IMG/VR virus record: IMGVR_UViG_3300023116_000361
Span: 1 to 23,806 of that record
Direction: 5' to 3' (one strand)
Length of the DNA: 23,806 nucleotides
Source: a virus
Below the pieces are notes generated by a model. It had not been told where the DNA came from. It ran no database searches and saw only the letters and a program-made list of their open reading frames with translations. How positions within the stretch are numbered: the stretch's first letter is position 1; each line of letters begins with the position of its first letter. The translations under genes were made by a program, and so were the position numbers. Shown one piece after another: positions 13,894 through 20,706 of the stretch.

Positions 13894-14491
13894 AGGGTTC
13901 CGTATTTTCATTACAAAGGCCAGCGAAGTGATAGAGAAGAATGCAATAGTGAATTGCTTTTAGAATGTCTTGTTTTGACTTACCATTCTTCTTACCAAAG
14001 CGAGAAAGGTATTTAATAGCATTGCTGCGACAGAAAGGTTCTGCGTCACCAATACCCTCAATCAAATCAAGGGTTTGAGTTTTAGATCCTTCAGAAGCAT
14101 AGTGAGAACGATAAGTTCCGCCAAGATATTCACGAATTTCTTTGATGATTACGTCTTCATTGTACTTCCAAAAACCATTTTCGTTAGTAGGTGCTTCAGG
14201 AAGTTCTGGAATGTCATTCATGTTCAATTTAAATGTAGATGCGTCGTATGGAGAAAAGGAAATGTGATCTTCTCCCATTCCACCATAAATTCTAGATCCA
14301 ACAAAAGAAACAGTATCAGCAGCTCCAATACCATCAGAACTAAACGTAATAGTATCAGAAGAATAGTGAGGATTTCCAGTTAGACTAATTCCATCTTGTT
14401 CCCAGAAATCATTCCAATCTCTTTCTGTTGTTTCACTGGTGCCACCAAGAATGGTGACATCATCTTTTTCAGGCATAACGCTGTTAATCAT
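13880..14491 (-). CDS. DUF3310-type protein with an unusual repetitive N-terminus
   Basis: A 203-residue protein. The C-terminal part (about 138-200: QTLDLIEGIG...FCRSNAIKYLSRFGKKNGKSKQD, read in pieces) fits the DUF3310 pattern found in many phages, with the NAIKYLxRxGxK core; function unknown. The first 90 residues are acidic and Ser/Thr/Gly-rich with three similar short stretches (DTITFSSDGI, DTVSFVGSRI, DHISFSPYDA). The ATG at 14491 has an AAGAGG Shine-Dalgarno six bases upstream and a near-ideal promoter just ahead (14507-14535). It heads the gene 45 to regA operon. Confidence 0.82.
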   Translation of the reverse strand: MINSVMPEKDDVTILGGTSETTERDWNDFWEQDGISLTGNPHYSSDTITFSSDGIGAADTVSFVGSRIYGGMGEDHISFSPYDASTFKLNMNDIPELPEAPTNENGFWKYNEDVIIKEIREYLGGTYRSHYASEGSKTQTLDLIEGIGDAEPFCRSNAIKYLSRFGKKNGKSKQDILKAIHYCILLYHFAGLCNENTEPYETF

Positions 14492-14506
14492 AATAACCTC
14501 TTTTCA

Positions 14507-14535
14507 ATTATATCAAAATTGGGATTGCTCGTCAA
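14507..14535 (-). promoter_or_regulatory. Sigma70-type promoter with extended -10 before the gene 45 operon
   Basis: On the minus strand TTGACG (14530-14535) is followed after 17 bases by TATAAT (14507-14512), preceded by TGA (extended -10). The -35 and spacer lie in the last codons of cobS. The predicted start near 14500 leaves a leader of about 10 bases to the ATG at 14491. Confidence 0.82.
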
Positions 14536-15631
14536 CGGGCATTTGGAAATCTGCATCAACTTTATCATACAGTTCCAAGAATGCTTGTTTGGTTTCGTCA
14601 TCAAATCGGTTCACGCAAACTTGGATTGCTTTTGCTTTATCTTGGAAGATACTGTAGGCACGAACAATGTGAACCAGGCGGCGAGTACTGATGATTTCCT
14701 CAATACCACCATCATAAAAGGTCTTGCGGATAATGTCTGCCCAATCACAGAGACGCTTGAGGAAATCAAGATCAGCAGTTTCTTTGAATGCTCCAATAGA
14801 AGCAGCAACTTTGTAGAGAATTTTGTATTCGTTGGTAGCAGTGGGATACTCCTGCTCAAAGGTAACAGGGAAACGTTCTAGGAAAGCTTCATTGAGCACG
14901 TTAGTCCCAATGAATCGACCGTCGTCACTCCCCTTGCCCTTTGTGTTTGCCGTTGCGAAGATCTGGAAACCCTTGGCGGGCGTAATGTACTTGCCAATCT
15001 TCTTGAGGAAAACGCCTTTACCTTCAAGGATGGACTGGAGGCAAAGGATTTTGTTGCTAGCGAGGTCGATTTCGTCAAGAAGCAAGACGGCACCTCGTTG
15101 GAGGGCTTCCACAACGGGACCATTGTGCCAGACTGTGGCACCATCAACAAGGCGGAAGCCACCAATGAGATCATCTTCATCAGTTTCGATAGTAATGTTT
15201 ACACGGATCAGTTCTCGTCCAAGTTGGGCACACGCTTGTTCAACAGATAGAGTTTTGCCGTTTCCAGAAAGACCTGTAATGAACGTTGGATAAAACAGAT
15301 TGGATTGGATAATTTTTTTAATATCGCCAAAATTACCAAACTTGACGAAGGTATCATCTTTTGCAGGAATAAGGTTTTGCTCAATTGCAGGTAGTGCTGC
15401 AGGAGCATTATAGGAAGTTTCCAGTTCTTTTACAGTTTCTTTAGTTACTTCCAAATTCCACTTACCACGACTAGTTTTATAATCTTTGAGTCGATTAGTG
15501 ATGGTTTGATAATTAAGATCATTCATAGCACAATAACCTTTGATGTCTCCAGAAGTGACTTCTGGACCATACTGATTCTTAAGATTGGTAATCAGTTGAT
15601 CATCGGTCATAGGGAACTGAGAACGTGGCAT
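14513..15631 (-). CDS. cobS: CobS-like/MoxR-type AAA+ ATPase
   Basis: A 372-residue AAA+ ATPase of the CobS/MoxR branch. Walker A GLSGNGKT is at 120-127, Walker B VLLLDEID at 182-189, sensor 1 ATANT at about 226-230 and the arginine region EEIISTRRLVH later. Residues 1-60 form a small polar domain. Such genes are labelled cobS in cyanophages after the cobaltochelatase subunit, but the sequence only shows a MoxR-type remodelling ATPase. The partner is probably the VWA protein encoded just upstream. The start MPRSQFPMTD (15629-15631) is chosen because the longer frame reads through the terminator stem. A TATAAT at 15656-15661 gives it its own likely promoter. Confidence 0.92.
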   Translation of the reverse strand: MPRSQFPMTDDQLITNLKNQYGPEVTSGDIKGYCAMNDLNYQTITNRLKDYKTSRGKWNLEVTKETVKELETSYNAPAALPAIEQNLIPAKDDTFVKFGNFGDIKKIIQSNLFYPTFITGLSGNGKTLSVEQACAQLGRELIRVNITIETDEDDLIGGFRLVDGATVWHNGPVVEALQRGAVLLLDEIDLASNKILCLQSILEGKGVFLKKIGKYITPAKGFQIFATANTKGKGSDDGRFIGTNVLNEAFLERFPVTFEQEYPTATNEYKILYKVAASIGAFKETADLDFLKRLCDWADIIRKTFYDGGIEEIISTRRLVHIVRAYSIFQDKAKAIQVCVNRFDDETKQAFLELYDKVDADFQMPVDEQSQF

Positions 15632-15655
15632 AGTGTGTTTCGTTTCAACAGAGTC

Positions 15656-15661
15656 ATTATA
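15656..15661 (-). promoter_or_regulatory. Probable promoter -10 element for cobS
   Basis: On the minus strand TATAAT lies about ten bases beyond the terminator stem at 15671-15689 and about 25 bases before the cobS ATG. The -35 position falls within the hairpin and matches only about three of six bases. Confidence 0.55.
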
Positions 15662-15689
15662 AAAGAAAAAGGGGGCGCTGAGCACCCCC
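15661..15689 (-). terminator. Rho-independent terminator after the VWA/peptidase gene pair
   Basis: On the minus strand GGGGGTGC pairs with GCGCCCCC (one G-T pair) around a three-base loop (15671-15689), followed by TTTTTCTTTT. It separates the peptidase transcript from cobS. Confidence 0.9.
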
Positions 15690-15694
15690 CATGG

Positions 15695-15832
15695 TCACTT
15701 TGCAAATCGTCCATATTTGAACTTCATTGCTGCTAGTAACCAGGCGTCGGTTAATTTTTTAGGTCCTTCCAACAAAACTTTTCTGACCTTTGAATCTGTT
15801 TCTGAAGCAAGTGCTATTTCTTTCCAATTCAT
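15695..15832 (-). CDS. Small protein between the peptidase/VWA gene and cobS, 45 residues
   Basis: The ATG at 15830-15832 overlaps the stop of the peptidase/VWA gene (ATGA), and a 45-residue frame (MNWKEIALASETDSKVRKVL...) ends with TGA at 15695-15697, six bases before the terminator stem. The gene exactly fills the gap. The peptide is basic and helical (KKLTDAWLLAAMKFKYGRFAK at the end, read in pieces). It could be a small adaptor for the AAA+/VWA pair; that is inference from position only. Confidence 0.68.
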   Translation of the reverse strand: MNWKEIALASETDSKVRKVLLEGPKKLTDAWLLAAMKFKYGRFAK

Positions 15833-17967
15833 ACGACTAAGGAAATAAATTCACCTAGGACTTTTTTATTTAGTTTCTTGGTTCTCAAACTTTTAACAAA
15901 TGCTGACTTAATTTGAGATTTAGTTGCGTCTTCTTTAACATCAAACTCAGAATCTTGAGATAAAGCACTGGAAGACATTCCAAAGTATGCATCATATCCA
16001 GATTCTTTAATGCAGAAACTTTTTTGCTTTTTCCATTCAGTTTGGAGTTTGCAAAGTTCTTTACCATAATCATAGTACATTTTCATAAAGTAATTTGCAT
16101 CACGAGAGGAAAGAACACGAATACCAATAAAGTTTACTGTGGGAAAGTTGTCCTTTAAATTCCTAAGCATAGTATCAGTAAACTTATGCCATTGATATTC
16201 AACTTTATATGTTGTTCCAATCTTACGATCGCGTACAAATGTTGTTTCCGGATTGATACGACGAGTTCCAATGTAAGGTTCTTCTTCCCAATCACGTTTT
16301 ACTTCAACATGACGATTAAGTTGATTTGCTTCTCCATCAGTCAAAACAATACATTGTACTTTTTGTAGTTTATTTTCTTTCTGAAACTTTGGAAGAATTT
16401 GATGCAGAGAAACAAGTGCTTCATTCAGAGGAGTGCCAGAGAGACTCATTTGATCAGGGATACTATAAGTAGATCCATAAGAACATCCAAAATAAGACGC
16501 AATTCTCCAAATATTAAGCATTTGCTTTTCCAATTCTTTAGAAGAAGTCTTGCTACTGAGAATATTCATCATACTAAAATTGTCAGATACAGAAAGAAGT
16601 CCATCTTTCTTTTCATAATGAGCTTTGATTTCAGCAGGAATATATCGATCACTATTTTCATCATATGTTGTGCGATGCCATTCATTAGTGAAAGCATATA
16701 CATCAAAAGGAATAGAAACTTTCTTACAGAACCAAATAAGATTAAAGAGTTGCTTACATGTATCCTGAAGAACTTGCGACATAGAACCACTCCAATCCAA
16801 AACAAAAATCAATCCATGATTTTTGCCATCAGGAATCACAGAAACCTTTTTGAATAGATCTTCATTGTACTTATAGGTATGAAGTTTAGTACAGTCCAGA
16901 ACACCAGTGCGAGCAGTAGTAGAACGTGCATAAGAATCTGCTGACTTACGACACTCAAATTCTTTGACCAGATAGTTTACTTCTTTCTGAGTAGAGTTTT
17001 TAAACTTTTTAAATTCTAAGTCAACTTGATTATAAACATCTTCACCAAGATTCTCTTTTTGTTTTTTAAAATATGCATCCACTACACTATCAATTTTTTC
17101 ATTATTAATAATCACAGACTCCAAATTTAGTTTTGGAAGTTCAACATAAACACTGTCTTGAGTATATTGGGAAATCAATTCACGAAGATTTTCCTCAAGT
17201 TTATCGACGGTGGTAACTTCAGGTTCTTCATTGGTTTCACCACCCATAGAGGTAGGTTGCTTCTGTTGTTCAGCAGTACCACCATAAGAGTTGGTTTCGC
17301 TAGGTTGTTCCTGATCACTCTCATTCTCACCCTCAGGTTGATCAGAGAAGTCAGAAGAAGGTTGGTTAGAACCTTCAGACTGAGACTCCAGACTGTCCAT
17401 AGGAGTGTTGCTTTCTTCTTGTTTCTTTTGCTTACAGAATTTATAGAGTGCCTCTGCAGCAATCAGAACATCAGAAAAGGTTTCAGCATCAGCGATCAGA
17501 TTGATAATTTCAGTCTCTTCACCACGTTCAATAGGAATATCAATATGATTTCCAATCTTGAACCAGAGGTTAGCGCGATCGGCAAGATTCATCTTAGAAA
17601 TATCTTCATCTTTAAGAGCGAAAAAATCTTCATCACTCAGTTCTTTATATCCATTAAAAAATGTCTTTGCAAGTCCCATATACTTGCGCTTCATAAGTTT
17701 TTCAATGCGAGCATCCTCAACAATATTCACAAAAGAATGTGGAATGTTTTGCGGAGGGTCCTCATCTGGAGTAAAGAGTGCATGACCAACCTCATGACCA
17801 ACAAGCATGTCATAAACAACATTACTTGCCCTATCCCAAATGGGAAGAGTCAGTACACGAGTATGAACATTGAACTGGGCAGTTTCAATCTTACGATGCT
17901 CCACAACCAAATCTTCAGTTGCAAGCAGTTTGGCAAGTTGAGATTTGATTTCGTGGGAGACAGACAT
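15829..17967 (-). CDS. Zinc metallopeptidase-like domain fused to a VWA domain (CobT-like)
   Basis: A 712-residue protein. Near the N-terminus GHEVGHALFTP holds a HExxH zinc site (residues 58-62), with VEDARIEKLM downstream as possible third-ligand region. Residues about 182-254 are an acidic, Ser/Gln/Gly-rich linker. The C-terminal VWA domain has the full MIDAS set: DWSGSMS (391 on), SGTPLNEAL around 510-518 and VLTDGE at about 541-546. CobT of cobaltochelatase has the same acidic linker plus VWA layout but not, to my knowledge, the HExxH part. The start MSVSHEIKS (17965-17967) has a GAAG Shine-Dalgarno; MGTYE at 17991 is the alternative. Likely works with the CobS-like ATPase. Confidence 0.9.
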   Translation of the reverse strand: MSVSHEIKSQLAKLLATEDLVVEHRKIETAQFNVHTRVLTLPIWDRASNVVYDMLVGHEVGHALFTPDEDPPQNIPHSFVNIVEDARIEKLMKRKYMGLAKTFFNGYKELSDEDFFALKDEDISKMNLADRANLWFKIGNHIDIPIERGEETEIINLIADAETFSDVLIAAEALYKFCKQKKQEESNTPMDSLESQSEGSNQPSSDFSDQPEGENESDQEQPSETNSYGGTAEQQKQPTSMGGETNEEPEVTTVDKLEENLRELISQYTQDSVYVELPKLNLESVIINNEKIDSVVDAYFKKQKENLGEDVYNQVDLEFKKFKNSTQKEVNYLVKEFECRKSADSYARSTTARTGVLDCTKLHTYKYNEDLFKKVSVIPDGKNHGLIFVLDWSGSMSQVLQDTCKQLFNLIWFCKKVSIPFDVYAFTNEWHRTTYDENSDRYIPAEIKAHYEKKDGLLSVSDNFSMMNILSSKTSSKELEKQMLNIWRIASYFGCSYGSTYSIPDQMSLSGTPLNEALVSLHQILPKFQKENKLQKVQCIVLTDGEANQLNRHVEVKRDWEEEPYIGTRRINPETTFVRDRKIGTTYKVEYQWHKFTDTMLRNLKDNFPTVNFIGIRVLSSRDANYFMKMYYDYGKELCKLQTEWKKQKSFCIKESGYDAYFGMSSSALSQDSEFDVKEDATKSQIKSAFVKSLRTKKLNKKVLGEFISLVV

Positions 17968-18142
17968 GTTCTTCGTTTCGTATGTACCCATAATAAAACG
18001 AAAGGTCGCCCTTAGGACGACCCATGTGACGCTTTTTAAAGTGGCGCAGTGCTTCACGCCTTGATCTCATTGCTTGAGGTTTAAGGCGACGTTTCTGTTC
18101 TTTTTTACTATGGTGTTGCCAGTTCGGGGTAGAGTTGGCCAA
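17915..18142 (-). CDS. Doubtful small basic protein read across a terminator
   Basis: A TTG start at 18140-18142 with AAGGA directly ahead opens a 75-codon frame. The first about 45 residues are strongly basic (SKKEQKRRLKPQAMRSRREA...) with codons typical of the neighbours. The rest runs through the terminator hairpin at 18004-18022 and into the start of the peptidase gene, and looks like noise. A candidate promoter at 18168-18196 would start a transcript about 20 bases ahead. It overlaps the sulfotransferase end by 35 bases. It may be a real short protein, or the region may act as a small RNA. Confidence 0.35.
   Translation of the reverse strand: MANSTPNWQHHSKKEQKRRLKPQAMRSRREALRHFKKRHMGRPKGDLSFYYGYIRNEEHVCLPRNQISTCQTACN
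17990..17995 (-). promoter_or_regulatory. Weak -10-like element before the peptidase/VWA gene
   Basis: On the minus strand TATTAT (five of six to TATAAT) follows the terminator at 18004-18022, without a recognisable -35. It fits the arrangement seen at the other terminators and would start transcription just ahead of the MSVSHEI start. Confidence 0.35.
17995..18022 (-). terminator. Rho-independent terminator before the peptidase/VWA gene
   Basis: On the minus strand GGTCGTCC pairs with GGGCGACC (one G-T pair) around a three-base loop (18004-18022), followed by TTTCGTTTTATT. The T-tract is interrupted, so efficiency may be moderate. Confidence 0.75.
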
Positions 18143-18734
18143 TTTCCTTGCGATAAAGTGATTTGATATTATCTATGAGAGCAGGAGTTTTGTCAAGTTT
18201 ATTTGATTCATAATCTTGTTTTGAATATTTTACTTTTTGGTCCATAGTGACAGGAACACCAACAATATCACTCAACCAATTAGAAAAGTTTTCTCCAAGT
18301 CCATCTTCAAATCTCCACACATGTGTTTTATCTGATAGGAAGTCAAGTTGAGATCGATACCAGTTTACAGATTCTGTGCAAGGATAATTTTCAAGCATTG
18401 AGAAGAAATACATTGGATCTTCCATCAACTCTTGAATATCATCACCATATAAATGTTTGAGATAAATTGATGCTGAGATGAAGCGATCAATGGGGTTTCT
18501 TATGATGCAGACATGGGGAATATTTTCTACATCCAAATGCTTTTCATAATACTCTTTATGAAAATGAGCAACCTCTACACCATCAACACTTTTGTATTGG
18601 CGATCAACATCAACCTTATCATCCCATACCCAACCCTGTGCATCTAAATTTGATTCAACAAATCTACCACCAGTTCTTGGAATATGAATGAAAAAGAATC
18701 TCTTTCCTGTTTCTACATGCTTATATGTTGACAT
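18108..18734 (-). CDS. Sulfotransferase-like protein
   Basis: A 208-residue protein with the two PAPS-binding signatures of sulfotransferases: FFFIHIPRTGGRF at residues 13-25 (5'-phosphosulfate loop, with Arg in place of the common Lys) and CIIRNPIDRFISAS in the middle (3'-phosphate motif with Arg and Ser). The family moves a sulfate group from PAPS to a sugar, lipid or protein; the acceptor is unknown. The short length points to a minimal single-domain enzyme. The ATG at 18732-18734 overlaps the gp46 stop (TGATG). A promoter-like sequence is in its 3' end. It is an accessory gene in an otherwise core order. Confidence 0.82.
   Translation of the reverse strand: MSTYKHVETGKRFFFIHIPRTGGRFVESNLDAQGWVWDDKVDVDRQYKSVDGVEVAHFHKEYYEKHLDVENIPHVCIIRNPIDRFISASIYLKHLYGDDIQELMEDPMYFFSMLENYPCTESVNWYRSQLDFLSDKTHVWRFEDGLGENFSNWLSDIVGVPVTMDQKVKYSKQDYESNKLDKTPALIDNIKSLYRKEIGQLYPELATP
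18168..18196 (-). promoter_or_regulatory. Candidate promoter in the end of the sulfotransferase gene
   Basis: On the minus strand TTGACA (18191-18196, perfect -35) is followed after 17 bases by GATAAT (18168-18173, five of six). The predicted start near 18161 lies just ahead of the small basic frame at 18142 and about 140 bases before the terminator at 18004-18022. It is within coding sequence. Confidence 0.45.
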
Positions 18735-20446
18735 CAACTCGCCATTCTACTGAAACCTTTTACCTTCTCAAACTTAATTACGTTTTCAAATTTATCATGC
18801 AACGACTCTTTATGAGAGATCACAAATACGTTTGCATCTTTGATCACATACTTAATAATTTTAAGAAATTCCTCTGTACCAAAACCATCCAAAGAACTAT
18901 CAAATACCTCATCCATAATCAGGAGATTTGTATTGACTGAGTTCTTCATCCTTGCAACTTCACGCCAGGTGAAAAGGAGTGCAAGGTCGATCCTCATTTT
19001 TTCTCCTTCGCTAAAAGAAGAGTATGAAAAATCTTCATGAATAGGGGACTGGACGGTTTCGTTAAATTCCTCATCAAGTGTGAAGTTAATATAAAAGTCC
19101 ATCATTTGGAGATAACGATTGACTTGCTGATTTATCAGCGGTAGATACTTCTTAATGATTTTGGTTTTAACTCCACCGTCTTTAAGTAGACTGTACGAAA
19201 AATCGTAATAGTTGATAGTGTCCCGTCTAGAAGCGAGTTCGTCGTATGTAGTTTTTAAATTTTCCTTAAAGGATTCTAACTTCTCATGTTCAATATTTCT
19301 ATTTGCAAGTTGGTCGGTAATTCTTTGAATTTCCGATTCCAAATTTCTGATTTGTCTGTGACATCCAGAAATTCTAGTATTGTTTTGAGAAATGCCATGA
19401 GTTAAGGAAGTAATCTCCTTTGATAAATTTGTAAATTGACGCTCTCGCTCTTCTTCCTCTTTAATTGCCTCCTCCAGTTCTTTATAACCGGATTGCAACT
19501 CTTTTGCTTTATTTTGAGCGTCTGTAATTCTATTTATTCTGAAGACCTCTTCAATTGACTGCGTACAGGTAGGGCAAACTGTATTCTCAGTGAAAAACTT
19601 GTGTTCTTTTGTAATAGTAGATACCTTGTTAGAAATTTTTCCTTTCAAGTTACCAAGTTTACGAAGTTTTTCTGTTGCACCAATAAATTTTTCAAGTTGT
19701 TCTTGACTCGTTTCAACCTTGCTATTCAAGTCTTCATTGCTCAGAATATATCCATTTTCTTCATCCAAAAGTTTTTGAATGATACTTTCCTTTTCTTCAA
19801 TATTTTGCTTTCCTCTATTCTCAAGTTCCTCAATAAAATTTTCTTGCATAGAAACTTTTTCATTGAGAGATTCTTTTTTCAGTTCAAGAATTTTGATATC
19901 TTCTTTAACTGAACGAATCTTTTCTTTGATGACAGAATTCATCGTGGAAAAGATACGAATGTCAAGAAGATCTTCAATCACTTCTCTGCGATTTGCTGCA
20001 GACAATTGCATGAAGGGAACAAATGTGCTGCTACCAAGAATTACAATTTGAGTAAATGATTTGTAGTTCATTTTCAGAACGTTCTGTTCAAACCACTTCT
20101 GTTGATCCAAAGAAGCTGCCTCTTGATCCAACAAAGAATCATCTCTCCAGATCTCAAATACTGCTGGTTTAATTCCTCTGATAATTTTCCAGTCAGTTCC
20201 AGAAATAGAAAACTCAACCTCAACCTTACAATCCTTTTCGTTCACAGAATTGATGAGTTGGGGTTTATTAATTTTACGAAATGGTTTACCAAACAATGAA
20301 AAAGTCAGTGCATCCAGAACTGTGCTTTTTCCTGCTCCATTTGTTCCAATAATTAAGTTCGTTGTATTCTCAGTAAAATCAATTTCACTAAATTGATTTC
20401 CAGTGCTTAGGAAATTTTTCCAACGAATTTTTTTAAATAAAATCAT
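18734..20446 (-). CDS. gp46: Recombination nuclease ATPase subunit gp46 (SbcC/Rad50 family)
   Basis: A 570-residue SMC-like ATPase that works with gp47 to process DNA ends for recombination. Walker A GTNGAGKS is at 34-41, long coiled coils run from about 170-290 and 300-410 on either side of a zinc hook CPTC (291-294), the ABC signature FSEGEKMRIDLAL follows at about 478-490 and Walker B LLIMDEVFD at 508-516. Length matches T4 gp46 (560). The ATG overlaps the end of the DUF3110-like gene by 14 bases. Confidence 0.97.
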   Translation of the reverse strand: MILFKKIRWKNFLSTGNQFSEIDFTENTTNLIIGTNGAGKSTVLDALTFSLFGKPFRKINKPQLINSVNEKDCKVEVEFSISGTDWKIIRGIKPAVFEIWRDDSLLDQEAASLDQQKWFEQNVLKMNYKSFTQIVILGSSTFVPFMQLSAANRREVIEDLLDIRIFSTMNSVIKEKIRSVKEDIKILELKKESLNEKVSMQENFIEELENRGKQNIEEKESIIQKLLDEENGYILSNEDLNSKVETSQEQLEKFIGATEKLRKLGNLKGKISNKVSTITKEHKFFTENTVCPTCTQSIEEVFRINRITDAQNKAKELQSGYKELEEAIKEEEERERQFTNLSKEITSLTHGISQNNTRISGCHRQIRNLESEIQRITDQLANRNIEHEKLESFKENLKTTYDELASRRDTINYYDFSYSLLKDGGVKTKIIKKYLPLINQQVNRYLQMMDFYINFTLDEEFNETVQSPIHEDFSYSSFSEGEKMRIDLALLFTWREVARMKNSVNTNLLIMDEVFDSSLDGFGTEEFLKIIKYVIKDANVFVISHKESLHDKFENVIKFEKVKGFSRMAS

Positions 20447-20705
20447 GTTCAGATTTAGGAGGGATTACGAAATCATTCTTGGTAATAATAGTATACTTAT
20501 AATCATTCATTTCGCACGTCTTTATCATTATATCATCTTCAATTTCAATGACGTGCATTTCTGGACTTCCATCTTCTTCCAACATCATAGCAAATCTCAT
20601 GGCATCATCTTCTTCCTCGAAGAGATAGAGAATCTGATCTCCATCATCATCCATTACCGAATATGCGCCTTCTGTTTCTTTGCCGTGTATTGTTAGAATG
20701 TACAT
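20433..20705 (-). CDS. DUF3110-like small acidic protein between 46 and 47
   Basis: A 90-residue acidic protein (MYILTIHGKETEGAYSVMDD...). The block LYLFEEEDDAMRFAMMLEEDG, in pieces, followed by V-x-E-I-x-x-x-x-I-x-x-C resembles DUF3110, a family of small proteins found mainly in cyanobacteria: FE-x-DDA-x-R-x-A-x-x-LE. The role in either is unknown to me. The match suggests capture from a cyanobacterial host. The start follows the gp47 stop by one base, and the end overlaps gp46, so it is co-translated with the nuclease subunits. Confidence 0.78.
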   Translation of the reverse strand: MYILTIHGKETEGAYSVMDDDGDQILYLFEEEDDAMRFAMMLEEDGSPEMHVIEIEDDIMIKTCEMNDYKYTIITKNDFVIPPKSEHDFI

Positions 20706-20706
20706 T

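Noticed and set aside
13276-14016. 246-residue open frame on the plus strand
   Set aside because: It is opposite gp45 and the DUF3310-type gene, both well supported; Phe/Asn-rich composition is typical of an antisense shadow.
15632-15685. N-terminal extension of the CobS-like ATPase (MLSAPFFF...)
   Set aside because: It would be translated from within the terminator stem and across the -10 box; MPRSQ at 15631 is a better start.
17158-18015. 285-residue open frame on the plus strand
   Set aside because: It lies entirely opposite the peptidase/VWA gene, has no Shine-Dalgarno or family motif, and its residues mirror the opposite strand's codon pattern.
19531-19538. AATAAATA late-promoter-like box in gene 46
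   Set aside because: It is mid-gene with no downstream start nearby; probably chance in AT-rich coding sequence.
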